The notes below the pieces were generated by a model. That model had not been told where the DNA came from. It did no database searches and worked only from the letters and a program-made list of their open reading frames with translations. From Nocardioides coralli (lineage in GTDB: Bacteria; Actinomycetota; Actinomycetes; Propionibacteriales; Nocardioidaceae), in NCBI RefSeq assembly GCF_019880385.1, contig NZ_CP082273.1:1488001-1552000 (forward strand): a stretch of DNA of 64,000 nt, given 5' to 3'. Below, piece by piece: positions 7,011 to 16,355 of this stretch; position 1 is the stretch's first letter, and every line of letters begins with the position of its first letter. A program made the translations under genes and the position numbers.

Positions 7011-9475
7011 CAGGTGGCCTCCATCCGGTCGATCGCGACGTTCGCTCGCAGCGGCAGGTCGGCGACCGACGTGCCCACCAGCACAGTGAACACGCCGGGC
7101 TCGACGACCCAGGCTCCCGACGCCCAGTGCCGGAACGCCTGCCGGGGCAGCGGCACGGTGACGCGCCGCTCCTCACCTGGGGCGAGGCGGACGACGGCGT
7201 GGTGGGCGAACCAGCGCGTCGGTCTCTCGACGCCGCTCTCCGGCCGTGAGAGATAGACCTGGACCACCTGCTTGCCGAACCGGCTTCCGTTGTTGTGCAC
7301 GGTCACGGAGACCTGGCCGTCGCCAGCATCGTCAGGCGCATGCACCGCGAGGTCGTCCAGGCGCCAGGTCGTGTAGCCGAGCCCGTGCCCGAAGGGGTAC
7401 GCCGGCTCGCGGCCGCAATGGAGCCACGCCCGGTGGCCGACGTGGATCTCCTCGGAGTACTCCAACCGGCCGTCGATCGGTGTGACGTCGACGACGGGTG
7501 GGGTCTCCTCGTCGGGCCAGGTCATGGGCAGTCGACCGCCGGGTTCCTGCTCGCCGAGCAGCACGTCGGCCAACGCGTTCCCCATCTCCTGCCCGCCGAA
7601 CCAGGACACCAGGATGGCGTCGACCTCGTCCCGCCACGGCAGCAGCACGGGGGCGCCGGCGTTGACGACGACCACGGTCGGCGTGCCCGTGGCGGCCACG
7701 GCGCGGACCAGCTCGTCTTGACGACCGGGCAGCTGCAACGTGGTGCGGTCGAACCCCTCGGACTCCACGTCCGGGCTGGTGCCGACGACCACCACCGCGA
7801 CGTCCGCCGCGGCAGCCGAGGCGACGGCCGTCTCCAGCTGGACCTGGCCCGACGCGGTGTCCGGCGCGACGCCGACCCGGATGGAGAGCAACCCCGCGGC
7901 CCCCAGCGAGTCCGCGGTGATCTCCAGCCGCGCGACGACCCGGTGCGGTGAGCCGGCCACGACCGCGAGCCGTCCGGTCAGCGACGGCGGAGCCAGCGGG
8001 CTCGCCCCCAGCCGGCGGGTCGACAGGGTGCCGGTGCCCGCCGCGATGCACCTGTCGTCCACGTGCAGGGTGCCCGGCCCGATGGCCGCGAAGCCGGTGT
8101 CGACCGTCCCGGTCTCCGACGGCGTCCAGGTGAAGGCGACCTCGAGGACAGCCGTCTCCCGCACCGGTGCGTCACCGCCGAACCAGACGAGGTCGGTGGT
8201 CCGTCGCACCTCGCGGTGCAACAGCCGACCGTCGGCACCGAGGAAGCTGACCCGGACGCCGTGCTCCACGCCGTCCGGGGTCGTCAGCTCCGACAGAGGG
8301 AGCGCGGCCACCCCCTCCTGCACCACCGCGCCCACGGCATGGTCCACCTCCGTGTCGGTGAGGGCGGCCCGCAGACCCATGAGCGGGTCGACCACGCGGT
8401 CGGGCAGGACCGTTGCCGAACCGCCGCCCTGCGCGCGGGCCTGGGTCGCGTTGTGCCCGATGACCGCGACCCGACGCAGTGTCTCGCGTGCCAGCGGCAG
8501 GACACCTTGGTTGCGCAGCATGACCGTGCCCTCGGTCGCGACACGTCGGGCGAGCTCCCGCTTGTCAGCGGGATCGAGGCGAGGTGGCCGCTGCTCCGGG
8601 GCGCCAGCCAGGGCCCCGACTCTCGCCGCGAGGAGCAGCAGCCGCCGCACCTTGTCGTCCACCACGCTCTCCGCGATCTCGCCCCGTCGGACCGCCTCGA
8701 CCAGGGCGTCACCCCACGGACCGTCGGGGCCAGGCATGACCAGGTCCTGGGCGGTGGCGGCGGACGCCAGCGTCCGGACCCCCATCCAGTCACTGACGAC
8801 GACACCGTCGAAGCCCCACTCGTCCTTCAGGGGGTGCCTCAGCAGCGGGTTCTCCGACATGGTCACGCCGTTCACGGCGTTGTAGGCCGACATGACGCAC
8901 CAGGCGCGCGCGGAGACGACCGGAGCCACGAATGCCTGCAGGTAGAGCTCGCGCAGGGCCCGGTCGCTGACCTCGGTGCTGGCGGTGAACCGATCGGTCT
9001 CGTAGTCGTTGGCGACGTAGTGCTTGACGCAGGCGGCGACGCCCGCTTCCTGGAGGCCCGTGACGAGGGCGGCCCCGATCTCGCCCGTCAGCACCGGGTC
9101 CTCGCTGAACGCCTCGAAGTGGCGTCCGCCCAGGGGTGACCGCTGGAGGTTCACCGTGGGGGCGAGCACCACGTCGACCCCCTTGGCGCGCGCCTCGTCC
9201 GCCAGCACTCGGCCGTACTGCCACGCCAGAGCGGGGTCCCAGCTCGAGGACAGCGTGGTGGGGGAGGGCAGGTTCAGGGACGGACGGCGCTCGTCCCAGG
9301 CTTCGCCACGGACACCCACGGGACCGTCGGAGAAGACCATCGACCGCAAGCCGATCGAGGGCAGTGGCCGGGTCCGCCAGAGGTCCTGGCCGGTCAGCAG
9401 GGACACCTTCTCGGCGAGCGTCAGCGCGTCGAGCAGCTCCTCGTTGCCGCGGCCGGGGGAGAGCCCGGCCGTCAC
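7010..9475 (-). CDS. Glycoside hydrolase family 3 (beta-glucosidase type) with PA14-like insert
   Basis: Retaining glycosidase acting on beta-linked glycosides. The N-terminal (alpha/beta)8 domain carries KHYVAND (151–157) and the nucleophile in SDW (D229). The second domain carries the acid/base glutamate in ESEGFD (E573). Between these, at about 400–525, is a PA14-like beta insert that in related enzymes shapes substrate access. A fibronectin-III-like C-terminal domain completes the 821 residues. No signal peptide, so cytoplasmic. GTG 9475 overlaps the GntR gene stop (GTGA); the longer upstream frame lies inside that gene and is rejected. Coupled with regulator and sulfatase, which suggests action on an imported, desulfated glycoside. 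Confidence 0.9.
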   Translation of the reverse strand: MTAGLSPGRGNEELLDALTLAEKVSLLTGQDLWRTRPLPSIGLRSMVFSDGPVGVRGEAWDERRPSLNLPSPTTLSSSWDPALAWQYGRVLADEARAKGVDVVLAPTVNLQRSPLGGRHFEAFSEDPVLTGEIGAALVTGLQEAGVAACVKHYVANDYETDRFTASTEVSDRALRELYLQAFVAPVVSARAWCVMSAYNAVNGVTMSENPLLRHPLKDEWGFDGVVVSDWMGVRTLASAATAQDLVMPGPDGPWGDALVEAVRRGEIAESVVDDKVRRLLLLAARVGALAGAPEQRPPRLDPADKRELARRVATEGTVMLRNQGVLPLARETLRRVAVIGHNATQARAQGGGSATVLPDRVVDPLMGLRAALTDTEVDHAVGAVVQEGVAALPLSELTTPDGVEHGVRVSFLGADGRLLHREVRRTTDLVWFGGDAPVRETAVLEVAFTWTPSETGTVDTGFAAIGPGTLHVDDRCIAAGTGTLSTRRLGASPLAPPSLTGRLAVVAGSPHRVVARLEITADSLGAAGLLSIRVGVAPDTASGQVQLETAVASAAAADVAVVVVGTSPDVESEGFDRTTLQLPGRQDELVRAVAATGTPTVVVVNAGAPVLLPWRDEVDAILVSWFGGQEMGNALADVLLGEQEPGGRLPMTWPDEETPPVVDVTPIDGRLEYSEEIHVGHRAWLHCGREPAYPFGHGLGYTTWRLDDLAVHAPDDAGDGQVSVTVHNNGSRFGKQVVQVYLSRPESGVERPTRWFAHHAVVRLAPGEERRVTVPLPRQAFRHWASGAWVVEPGVFTVLVGTSVADLPLRANVAIDRMEAT

Positions 9476-10194
9476 TCCGCCCCGCCCTGACGGGCCTGCA
9501 GAGCAGAGATGTCGTGGCGGACGCGCTGCACGTGGGACCGGGCGGCGTCCTCGGCCGCGGCAGCGTCCCGGGCCAGCACCGCGTCCAGGATGGCCTGGTG
9601 CTCCACGATCGCCTGTTGCGACCACACCACGGGGTTGCCGCCGAGGATGGCGATCGCGATCCGTCCCTGCACGCGCTCGAGATACCCGTGCAGCTCCGGG
9701 TTGTGCGACGCCTCCCGAAGCTGGGCGTGAAAGGCCATGTCCAGGCCGGCGTGGTGGGAGGCCTCGCCCCGCTCGAGGGCCTCGGCGTGGGCACGGTGGG
9801 CTGATGCGAGACGGTCGAGCTCCTCGTCGGTGGCGTGCTGGGCGGCCAACCGCGCCGCCAGTCCCTCGAGGACCTCGCGGATCTCGTAGAGAGGGACGAG
9901 CTCGTCGGGGTCCAGGACGGCGACCCCGGCGCCACGCCGCGGCTCCTCGGTGGCCAGGCCCTCCTGGACCAGTCGCTGAACGGCTTCGCGGACCGGGCTG
10001 CGGCTGACCTCGAGCTGCTGGGCCAGCACCGGGACGCTCAGGCGGCTCCCGGGCGCCAGCTGGCCGCCGATGATGGCCTGCCGGAGCGTGTCGTGGACGC
10101 TGTCGGCCACCCTCCGTTGCTGGGGCAGGGCGGGGAGCGCCAGCGGGCTGTCGGCGTGCGGCACCGCATCGGGGGTGAGTTGCGCGTCGGTCAT
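9472..10194 (-). CDS. GntR-family (FadR/FCD type) transcriptional regulator
   Basis: 240 residues. The winged helix-turn-helix near residues 30–95 contains SRSPVREAVQRLVQEGL, typical of GntR proteins. An all-helical FCD ligand-binding domain with metal-binding histidines follows. It overlaps both neighbours by 4 bases (ATGA with the sulfatase, GTGA with GH3), so it is in one translationally coupled unit. Likely the local regulator of the sulfatase/transporter island; ligand probably a sugar-acid-like intermediate (inference). Confidence 0.88.
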   Translation of the reverse strand: MTDAQLTPDAVPHADSPLALPALPQQRRVADSVHDTLRQAIIGGQLAPGSRLSVPVLAQQLEVSRSPVREAVQRLVQEGLATEEPRRGAGVAVLDPDELVPLYEIREVLEGLAARLAAQHATDEELDRLASAHRAHAEALERGEASHHAGLDMAFHAQLREASHNPELHGYLERVQGRIAIAILGGNPVVWSQQAIVEHQAILDAVLARDAAAAEDAARSHVQRVRHDISALQARQGGAE

Positions 10195-11867
10195 CGCTCT
10201 GCTCCCTTCGGGGGCTCCCAGAGCACCTCGTCGCTCGCCTCGAACCCTAGTCGCCACGCAGCCACGGACACGGGAACCGCCGGCGGCCGGAACGGCCCGG
10301 TGTAGAGGTGCCAGCGGCGTCCGTCGTCCTCGGGACTGCCGATGAGGACCTCCACCTCGGTGCGCTCGAGTGGCGTCCCCGGCTGGTCCGTGGTCCACCC
10401 GATGGACGCACCCGGGGTCTCGCACGTGACCGTGAGCTCCCCGTCCGACTCGAGGACCACCGGTGTGGCCGTGGTCTGCGGCACGCCTCCCGGACGCCAC
10501 TGCTCCAGCAGCGCAGCCTCCGGGATCGGCCAGGGATCGGCGTACCTCGACTGCCACTGGTCCAACAGCTCCCGGAGCCGTTCCAGGTCCGCGGCGTGGG
10601 CGGGATCGTCCACGAGGTTGTGCAGCTCGTGGGGATCGGCCTCGAGGTCGTAGAGCTCCTCGGCCGAGCGGCCGGCCAGGTACGTGGACCGCTGCTCGTC
10701 GGTCAGGTTGACAGCTGGTTCGCCGCGAGCGATCGCCTTGGCGTCCTCGAACGCGAGGCGGCGCAGCTCTCGCCAGGTGGCGAACCGTTCGGGGTACTCG
10801 CTGTGCTGCATCGGCGATCGGTCGGGGTGGGCATGTCGCACGTAGCGGTAGCGCCGGTCGCGAACCGTGAGCGAGGAATCGTCCTGCTCGTCGATCCTGG
10901 CCCGCGCGCCGTACACCGCCTCGTTGGGTTCGAGATGGCGACCCTCGGCGTCGAGGAAGGCGCGGGCGTGCATGGACGGGGGGACAGGGATGCCGCAGAC
11001 GGCGAGCATGGTCGCGGCGAGATCCATCGTGTGCACGAGCTCCTCCCTGAGGGACGGGGACACCATGCCCGGCCAGCGGAGGATCAGCGGGACGCGCAGC
11101 CCCGCCTCGCGCAGCCACCGCTTGGCTCGTGGCATCCCCACACCGTGGTCGCTCCAGAACACCACGACGGTGTCGTCGGCCAGCCCGTCGTCCTCCAGCT
11201 GCTGCAGCAGGTCCCCGACCCAGTGGTCCATCTGGGTGACGAGATCGGCGTAGCGGGCCCAGGTCTCCCGGAAGGCCTCGGTGTCGGGGTAGTAGGGAGG
11301 GAGCGGGGCCGCGGCGGGGTCGTGCCGGAACTCCTCGGGCACGTCGGCGGTGGCGCCGGCGAACTCCTCGTCCGGCACGTAGAGCCGCGACTCGTGGGTG
11401 ATGCTGCTGTGGAAGGAGGCGAAGAAGGGCGTGTCCGGGGTGGGTCGGTTGCGCCAGTGCGCCTCGTCGCCCCAGTCGTCGAAGGCAACTGGCGGCGTCT
11501 GGACCTGGAAGTCGGTGAAGGTGGTGCAGGTCGTGTAGTAGCCGGCCTCACGGAAGTACTCGGAGAGGAGCCGGACGTCAGGCGGGGGCACGGCCTTCGT
11601 GCGCATCGGGAGGGTGCCGACTGCGGAGGGGTGGCACCCGGTCATGATGGCGGCCCGGGAGGGGGCGCAGACGGGGGCGCTGCTGAAGGCGTGTGAGTAG
11701 ACCGCACCCTGGGCGGCCAGGTCGTCGAGGTGGGGCGAGTCGGCGTACTCCGCCCCGGGCCAGACGCCGCGGTAGGCCCCGAGGTCCGGGTTGATGTCGT
11801 GGGTGGAGATCCACACCACGTTCGGTCGCTTCGCCGCCGGCGTGGCGGGGTCCGGTGGGATCCGCAT
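10191..11867 (-). CDS. Type I (formylglycine) sulfatase
   Basis: Hydrolyses a sulfate ester. The formylglycine signature C67-A-P-S-R71 is intact, with calcium-ligand regions near STHDINPD (21–28) and WSDHGVG. The C-terminal about 120 residues form an extra beta-rich domain beyond the usual sulfatase fold. No signal peptide, so it probably acts in the cytoplasm on an imported substrate. Needs the formylglycine-generating enzyme, encoded at the far end of the island. ATG 11867 is chosen over an upstream ATG because a TACGAT -10 lies 6 bases before it. First gene of the leftward operon. Confidence 0.9.
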   Translation of the reverse strand: MRIPPDPATPAAKRPNVVWISTHDINPDLGAYRGVWPGAEYADSPHLDDLAAQGAVYSHAFSSAPVCAPSRAAIMTGCHPSAVGTLPMRTKAVPPPDVRLLSEYFREAGYYTTCTTFTDFQVQTPPVAFDDWGDEAHWRNRPTPDTPFFASFHSSITHESRLYVPDEEFAGATADVPEEFRHDPAAAPLPPYYPDTEAFRETWARYADLVTQMDHWVGDLLQQLEDDGLADDTVVVFWSDHGVGMPRAKRWLREAGLRVPLILRWPGMVSPSLREELVHTMDLAATMLAVCGIPVPPSMHARAFLDAEGRHLEPNEAVYGARARIDEQDDSSLTVRDRRYRYVRHAHPDRSPMQHSEYPERFATWRELRRLAFEDAKAIARGEPAVNLTDEQRSTYLAGRSAEELYDLEADPHELHNLVDDPAHAADLERLRELLDQWQSRYADPWPIPEAALLEQWRPGGVPQTTATPVVLESDGELTVTCETPGASIGWTTDQPGTPLERTEVEVLIGSPEDDGRRWHLYTGPFRPPAVPVSVAAWRLGFEASDEVLWEPPKGAER

Positions 11868-11873
11868 GTCCCT

Positions 11874-11879
11874 ATCGTA
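11874..11879 (-). promoter_or_regulatory. -10 of sulfatase operon (leaderless)
   Basis: TACGAT on the minus strand, ending 6 bases before the sulfatase ATG. Confidence 0.5.
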
Positions 11880-11884
11880 ACGGA

Positions 11885-11897
11885 ACATGTTGCATGT
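11885..11897. promoter_or_regulatory. Palindrome ACATG-TTG-CATGT, candidate GntR operator
   Basis: A 5-base inverted repeat with a 3-base spacer directly upstream of the sulfatase -10, in the divergent region facing the binding-protein gene. The position suits repression of the leftward operon and possibly of both directions. Confidence 0.45.
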
Positions 11898-11985
11898 AAT
11901 GTGCACAGCCCAGCGTCACGTCACCGGTCGCCCGACCGGCCTCGCGGACGTCTGATGGAGCTGGAGTCGAGGAATGGAGACACGG

Positions 11986-13524
11986 ATGAAGGGGACGAGG
12001 ACACGCCGCGCGGTGGCGATGGCCGTGGCCGTCGCGACGCTGACGGCGGCCGGGTGCACGTCGCAGGGCGGGGCGGCCGGTGACGGGGGAGGCGACGAGG
12101 GTGACGCGCTGGTGGTGGGCGCTCGCGTCGACAACAACTCCTTCGACCCGGCCGACCTCGAGATCGGCAACCGCGTGCAGTACTGGCAGCCGGTCTACGA
12201 CACGCTGCTGCGCCTGAGCCCGGAGGCAGAGCCGGAGCCGAACCTGGCGACCGAGTGGTCCTACAACGAGGACCAGACCGTCCTCACCCTGCAGCTCCGC
12301 GACGACGTCACGTTCACCGACGGCGAGCCGTTCGACGGGGAGGCGGTGAAGGCGAACATCGAGCACATCAAGGCTGGCACGGGCCAGAACCAGTTCATGG
12401 TCGCCGGCATCGACGAGGTGGTCGTGAACTCGGAGACCGAGGTCGAGCTGCGACTCTCCGAGCCGGTGCCCGCGCTCCTCTCGTACCTGGCGTGGGTCGG
12501 TGGGGTGATGGCCTCGCCCGCCGCGCTCGACTCGGGCGACATCGCGCAGGAGCCGGTGGGTTCGGGCCCCTACGTCTTCGACGCCGAAGCCAGCACCCCT
12601 GCCACGAAGTACGTGTACACGCGCAACGAGGACTACTGGAACCCCGACCTCTACCCCTACGACTCGGTCGAGGTCCGGCCGATGAGCGACATCACGCCGA
12701 CGGTCAACGCCCTGAAGACCGGGCAGATCGACGCTGCGCTGCTCACGCCGGCGGTCGCAGAGGAGGCAGAGTCTGCCGGCGTCACCGTCGACACCCTTGC
12801 TGTGGCCTGGGCGGGACTGATCATCGCTGACCGGGAGGGCAAGGTCGTGCCCGAGCTCGCCGACCCCCGGGTCCGACAGGCGATCAACCACGCCTTCGAC
12901 CGCGAGGCCATGGTCGAGTTCATCCTCAGCGGCTACGGAGCGCCGACCTCGCAGGTCTTCTCCACCAGCAGCGAGGCCTACGACGCGGCGCTCGACGACG
13001 CGTACTCCTACGACCCGGACAAGGCCCGCCAGCTGCTCGAGGACGCCGGCGTCGGTGACTTCACGATCACGCTGCCTCAATGGGACGGCCCGTGGAACGA
13101 CCTGTTCCCGATCATCAGCGACCAGCTGGGCAAGGTCGGGATCACCGTCAAGTACAAGCAGATCCCGCCGGACCAGGCCATCGCGGAAGTTCTCTCGGGC
13201 CGCTACCCGGTCGCGTTCTTCCCGCTGGCCTCCGCCAGTGCCTGGCAGGACCTGCAGACGTGGGTGACGCCCGAGGCTCCGTGGAACATGCTCGGTGCGC
13301 AGGATCCCGAACTGGACCGGCTCATCGAGGCCGCACAGATGGCTCCCGCGGAGGAGCAGCCGGAGGCCTTCCAGGAAGTGAACCGGTGGCTCGTCGAGCA
13401 GGCCTGGTTCGCACCGCTGTTCCGGCCCGACCAGGTCTTCGGCACCACGGAGGGGACCGCCACGACGATGCAGGCGCAGAACGCCGTACCGTCCCTCTGG
13501 TCGTTCCAGCCAGACCAGGGCTGA
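11986..13524 (+). CDS. ABC transporter substrate-binding lipoprotein (SBP_bac_5, Dpp/Opp type)
   Basis: Extracytoplasmic binding protein for uptake of a peptide- or oligosaccharide-sized ligand. The N-terminus has a Lys/Arg-rich start, a hydrophobic stretch and the lipobox LTAAGC, so it is a lipid-anchored lipoprotein. The rest is a family 5 solute-binding fold of normal length (512). ATG 11986 is preferred (GGAGA at 11976–11980); ATG 11974 would also be in frame. A hairpin in the leader (CCGGTCG/CGACCGG, 11924–11939) precedes it. First gene of the rightward island operon. Family 5 proteins also bind glycans, so the sulfated glycoside inference remains open. Confidence 0.9.
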   Translation: MKGTRTRRAVAMAVAVATLTAAGCTSQGGAAGDGGGDEGDALVVGARVDNNSFDPADLEIGNRVQYWQPVYDTLLRLSPEAEPEPNLATEWSYNEDQTVLTLQLRDDVTFTDGEPFDGEAVKANIEHIKAGTGQNQFMVAGIDEVVVNSETEVELRLSEPVPALLSYLAWVGGVMASPAALDSGDIAQEPVGSGPYVFDAEASTPATKYVYTRNEDYWNPDLYPYDSVEVRPMSDITPTVNALKTGQIDAALLTPAVAEEAESAGVTVDTLAVAWAGLIIADREGKVVPELADPRVRQAINHAFDREAMVEFILSGYGAPTSQVFSTSSEAYDAALDDAYSYDPDKARQLLEDAGVGDFTITLPQWDGPWNDLFPIISDQLGKVGITVKYKQIPPDQAIAEVLSGRYPVAFFPLASASAWQDLQTWVTPEAPWNMLGAQDPELDRLIEAAQMAPAEEQPEAFQEVNRWLVEQAWFAPLFRPDQVFGTTEGTATTMQAQNAVPSLWSFQPDQG

Positions 13525-13540
13525 GCCGTCACGGGTGGGG

Positions 13541-13563
13541 GCGGCGCCCCCAGGGGGCGCCGC
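13541..13563 (+). terminator. Strong hairpin between binding-protein and permease genes
   Basis: GCGGCGCCCCC (13541–13551) pairs perfectly with GGGGGCGCCGC (13553–13563). There is no T tract, and the permease gene follows with its own strong ribosome site. A partial-termination or mRNA-stabilising element that keeps the binding protein in excess over the permease is likely. Confidence 0.5.
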
Positions 13564-13602
13564 TCCTCCCACACCCATCGTGAGAAAGGAGGAGCTGCCG
13601 GC

Positions 13603-14544
13603 GTGTTCGCCTTCGTGCTCAGGCGTCTGGCCTTCGGGGTGAGCCTCATCCTGTTCGCGACCACCCTGACGTTCTTCCTCGTCTACAGCGACTCGTCGAC
13701 GATCGCCCGCAACATCCTCGGCGAGAACGCGAGCCGAGCCCAGGTCGAGGCGCGGGCAGCCGAGCTGGGCCTGGACCGTCCCCTGCTCGTCCAGTTCCTG
13801 GACTGGCTGCGCTCAGCCGTGACCGGGGACCTCGGGACGTCGTACTTCACGACCGAGAGCGTCTCCGCGATCCTGGTGACGCGGGCGCCCGTCACCTTGT
13901 CGATCGTGCTCGGCGGGGTGCTCGTGACCGCTCTGCTCAGTGTGGCCCTCGGGATGCTGGCCGCCGTACGTCGCGGCTGGATCGATCGCGCCGTCCAGGT
14001 GCTGTCCGTGACCGGGATGTCGTTGCCGAACTTCTGGGTGGGGTTGATGCTGGTGGTCCTGTTTGCCGTCACGTGGCAGCTCTTCCCGGCGACCGGCTAC
14101 GTGTCACCGGACCTCTCCGTGACCGGATGGCTGGCGAGCATCGCGTTGCCGGTCGCGGCTCTGGCCCTCAGCGGAGTCGCCGCCGCGACCCAGCAGGTCC
14201 GCGGTGCCGTCATCGACGTCCTCGAGGCGGACTACATCCGCACGCTCCGGTCACGGGGTCTGTCGGAGCGGTCGATCCTGTTCCGCCACGCTCTGAAGAA
14301 TGCTGCCTCACCGGGCCTGACGGTGCTCTCGCTGCAGTTCATCGGACTGCTCGGGGGTGCCATCGTCATCGAGAAGGTCTTCGCACTTCCCGGCCTGGGT
14401 TCGACCGCGGTGGAGTCGACCATCCAAGGAGACATCCCCGTCCTCCTGGGGGTCGTCGCGGTGACCGTGGTGATCGTGGTGGTGGTCAACCTGGTCATCG
14501 ACCTGGCGAACGGATGGGTCAACCCGAAGGTGACGATCCGATGA
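13603..14544 (+). CDS. ABC transporter permease (DppB type)
   Basis: Inner-membrane permease with six predicted helices. It begins with the usual short amphipathic RRLAFGV segment and has the EAA-like loop ADYIRTLRSRGLSERSILFRHALKN near residues 210–235 that contacts the ATPase. Length 313 is standard. GTG start with AAAGGAGGAG at 13586–13594. The next gene overlaps by ATGA. Confidence 0.92.
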   Translation: MFAFVLRRLAFGVSLILFATTLTFFLVYSDSSTIARNILGENASRAQVEARAAELGLDRPLLVQFLDWLRSAVTGDLGTSYFTTESVSAILVTRAPVTLSIVLGGVLVTALLSVALGMLAAVRRGWIDRAVQVLSVTGMSLPNFWVGLMLVVLFAVTWQLFPATGYVSPDLSVTGWLASIALPVAALALSGVAAATQQVRGAVIDVLEADYIRTLRSRGLSERSILFRHALKNAASPGLTVLSLQFIGLLGGAIVIEKVFALPGLGSTAVESTIQGDIPVLLGVVAVTVVIVVVVNLVIDLANGWVNPKVTIR

Positions 14545-16355
14545 CCGATGTCGCAGCCGACGTGGCCAGCACCCCCGCCGTCCCCCTGCGCCGCGGGGTC
14601 CTCGGCCTGATCCTGCGCAACCCGCTGGCGTTGAGCGGCCTGGTCGTCCTCGTGCTGATGGTCCTCGTGGCGCTGTTCGCCGGGCTGCTGGCGCCCATGG
14701 ACCCGCTCCAGCCTGAGCTGCGGTCCCGCAACGCGCCTCCCGGCACCCCCGGTCACCCACTCGGCGCGGACGGGGCAGGACGCGACATCCTCTCCCGACT
14801 CATCTACGGAACCCGGCTCACGCTGCTCGGTGCCGCCCTCGCCGTCGTGGTCGCCGTTGCCGTGGGTGTGCCCGCGGGACTGCTGGCGGGCTACTACGGC
14901 GGCTGGTTCGACGGGGTGGCGAGCTGGTTGGCGGACGTCGGCTTCTCGGTGCCCGGCAAGGTGGTCCTGCTGGCGGTGATCTCCGCCTTCGGCCCGTCGG
15001 TGCTGATCACCATGACCGCGTTCGGCGTCATCCTCGCGCCGGGCATGTTCCGCCTGGTGAGGTCGCAGACCATCGGCGTCCGGAACGACCTGTACGTGGA
15101 TGCGGCGAGGGTCGCAGGCCTCTCGGACCTGCGGATCATGGCCCGCCACATCTTCTACGTGGTGCGCGCGCCCGTGATCATCCAGGGCTCGATCCTGGCT
15201 GGCATCGCGATCATCGTGCAGTCCGGCCTCGACTTCCTGGGGCTGGGCGACCAGAGCCAGGTCACGTGGGGGTCGATGCTGGGGAACGCGTTCGCGGTGA
15301 TCTACCTGGCGCCCACGGCCATGGTGTGGCCGGGCATCGCCATCGGCCTCGTGGTCGCATCCCTGGTGCTGCTCGGCAACGGGCTCCGTGACGCAGTGCA
15401 GGGGACCTCGACCGTCCGCCGTCGTCGGCGGGGCGCTGCACCGGCACGTCAGCCTGCGGAGGGACGCCCCGCCGCTGAGGCGGTCCCGGTGGGCGGAGCA
15501 GACGGTGTCGACGCGGTGCTGGAGGTCCGCGGGCTGCGCATCGGCTACCCGCAGGCGGACGGCGAGACCATCGTCGTGGTGCACGACGTCGACCTCACAG
15601 TCAGGCGCGGGGACGTGCTCGGTCTGGTCGGCGAGTCCGGGTCCGGCAAGACCCAGACCGCCTTCGCCGTCCTCGGCCTGCTCCCGCAGGGCGGGGAGGT
15701 GCTCGGCGGCTCGATCACCGTCGACGGGACCGATGTGCTCGACCTGCCCGGACCTGCCCGGAGGCAGCTGCTCGGTTCAAAGATCGCCTACGTCCCCCAG
15801 GAGCCGATGTCCAACCTCGACCCCGCGTTCCGCGTGGGGCAGCAGCTCGTCGAGCCGCTGCGCGCGGCGGGTCTGTCGCGCAGCGAGGCCCGTACCCGGG
15901 CCCTCGAGCTGTTGGCGGACGTCGGCATCCCCGACCCTGACCGCACCTTCCGGTCCTACCCCCACCAGATCTCCGGTGGCATGGCCCAGCGGGTCCTGAT
16001 CGCCGGTGCGATCGCGGGCGACCCGGTGCTGCTCATCGCCGACGAGCCCACGACGGCTCTCGACGTGACCGTGCAGGCGGAGGTGCTGTCCCTCCTCCGG
16101 CGCCTGCAACGTGAACGGAACATGGCGGTGCTGCTGGTGACCCACAACTTCGGGGTCGTGGCGGACCTGTGCGACTCGGTGGCGGTCATGCAGTCGGGAC
16201 GGATCGTCGAGTCGTCGTCGGTGCGGGAGATCTTCGCCACGCCCCAGCACCCGTACACCCGGATGCTGCTCGAGGCGAACCTCGACGACACCGAGCCGCG
16301 GGCTCCGCTACGACCCGCTGTTCCACCCGTCGCGGCCGCCCGGGAGTCGTCATGA
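14541..16355 (+). CDS. ABC permease–ATPase fusion (DppC–DppD type)
   Basis: One 604-residue polypeptide combines the second permease and the first ATPase. Residues about 20–300 have the N-terminal hydrophobic segment, the DppC motif [12 protein letters not shown] and the EAA loop. After a basic/Pro/Ala linker (about 300–330) comes a full ABC ATPase with Walker A GESGSGKT at 364–371, signature ISGGMAQR, Walker B LLIADEP and the H-loop. The C-terminal [10 protein letters not shown] region is the oligopeptide-transporter ATPase tail. The ATG overlaps the previous stop; an earlier in-frame reading lies inside the first permease and is rejected. Confidence 0.92.
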   Translation: MTDVAADVASTPAVPLRRGVLGLILRNPLALSGLVVLVLMVLVALFAGLLAPMDPLQPELRSRNAPPGTPGHPLGADGAGRDILSRLIYGTRLTLLGAALAVVVAVAVGVPAGLLAGYYGGWFDGVASWLADVGFSVPGKVVLLAVISAFGPSVLITMTAFGVILAPGMFRLVRSQTIGVRNDLYVDAARVAGLSDLRIMARHIFYVVRAPVIIQGSILAGIAIIVQSGLDFLGLGDQSQVTWGSMLGNAFAVIYLAPTAMVWPGIAIGLVVASLVLLGNGLRDAVQGTSTVRRRRRGAAPARQPAEGRPAAEAVPVGGADGVDAVLEVRGLRIGYPQADGETIVVVHDVDLTVRRGDVLGLVGESGSGKTQTAFAVLGLLPQGGEVLGGSITVDGTDVLDLPGPARRQLLGSKIAYVPQEPMSNLDPAFRVGQQLVEPLRAAGLSRSEARTRALELLADVGIPDPDRTFRSYPHQISGGMAQRVLIAGAIAGDPVLLIADEPTTALDVTVQAEVLSLLRRLQRERNMAVLLVTHNFGVVADLCDSVAVMQSGRIVESSSVREIFATPQHPYTRMLLEANLDDTEPRAPLRPAVPPVAAARESS

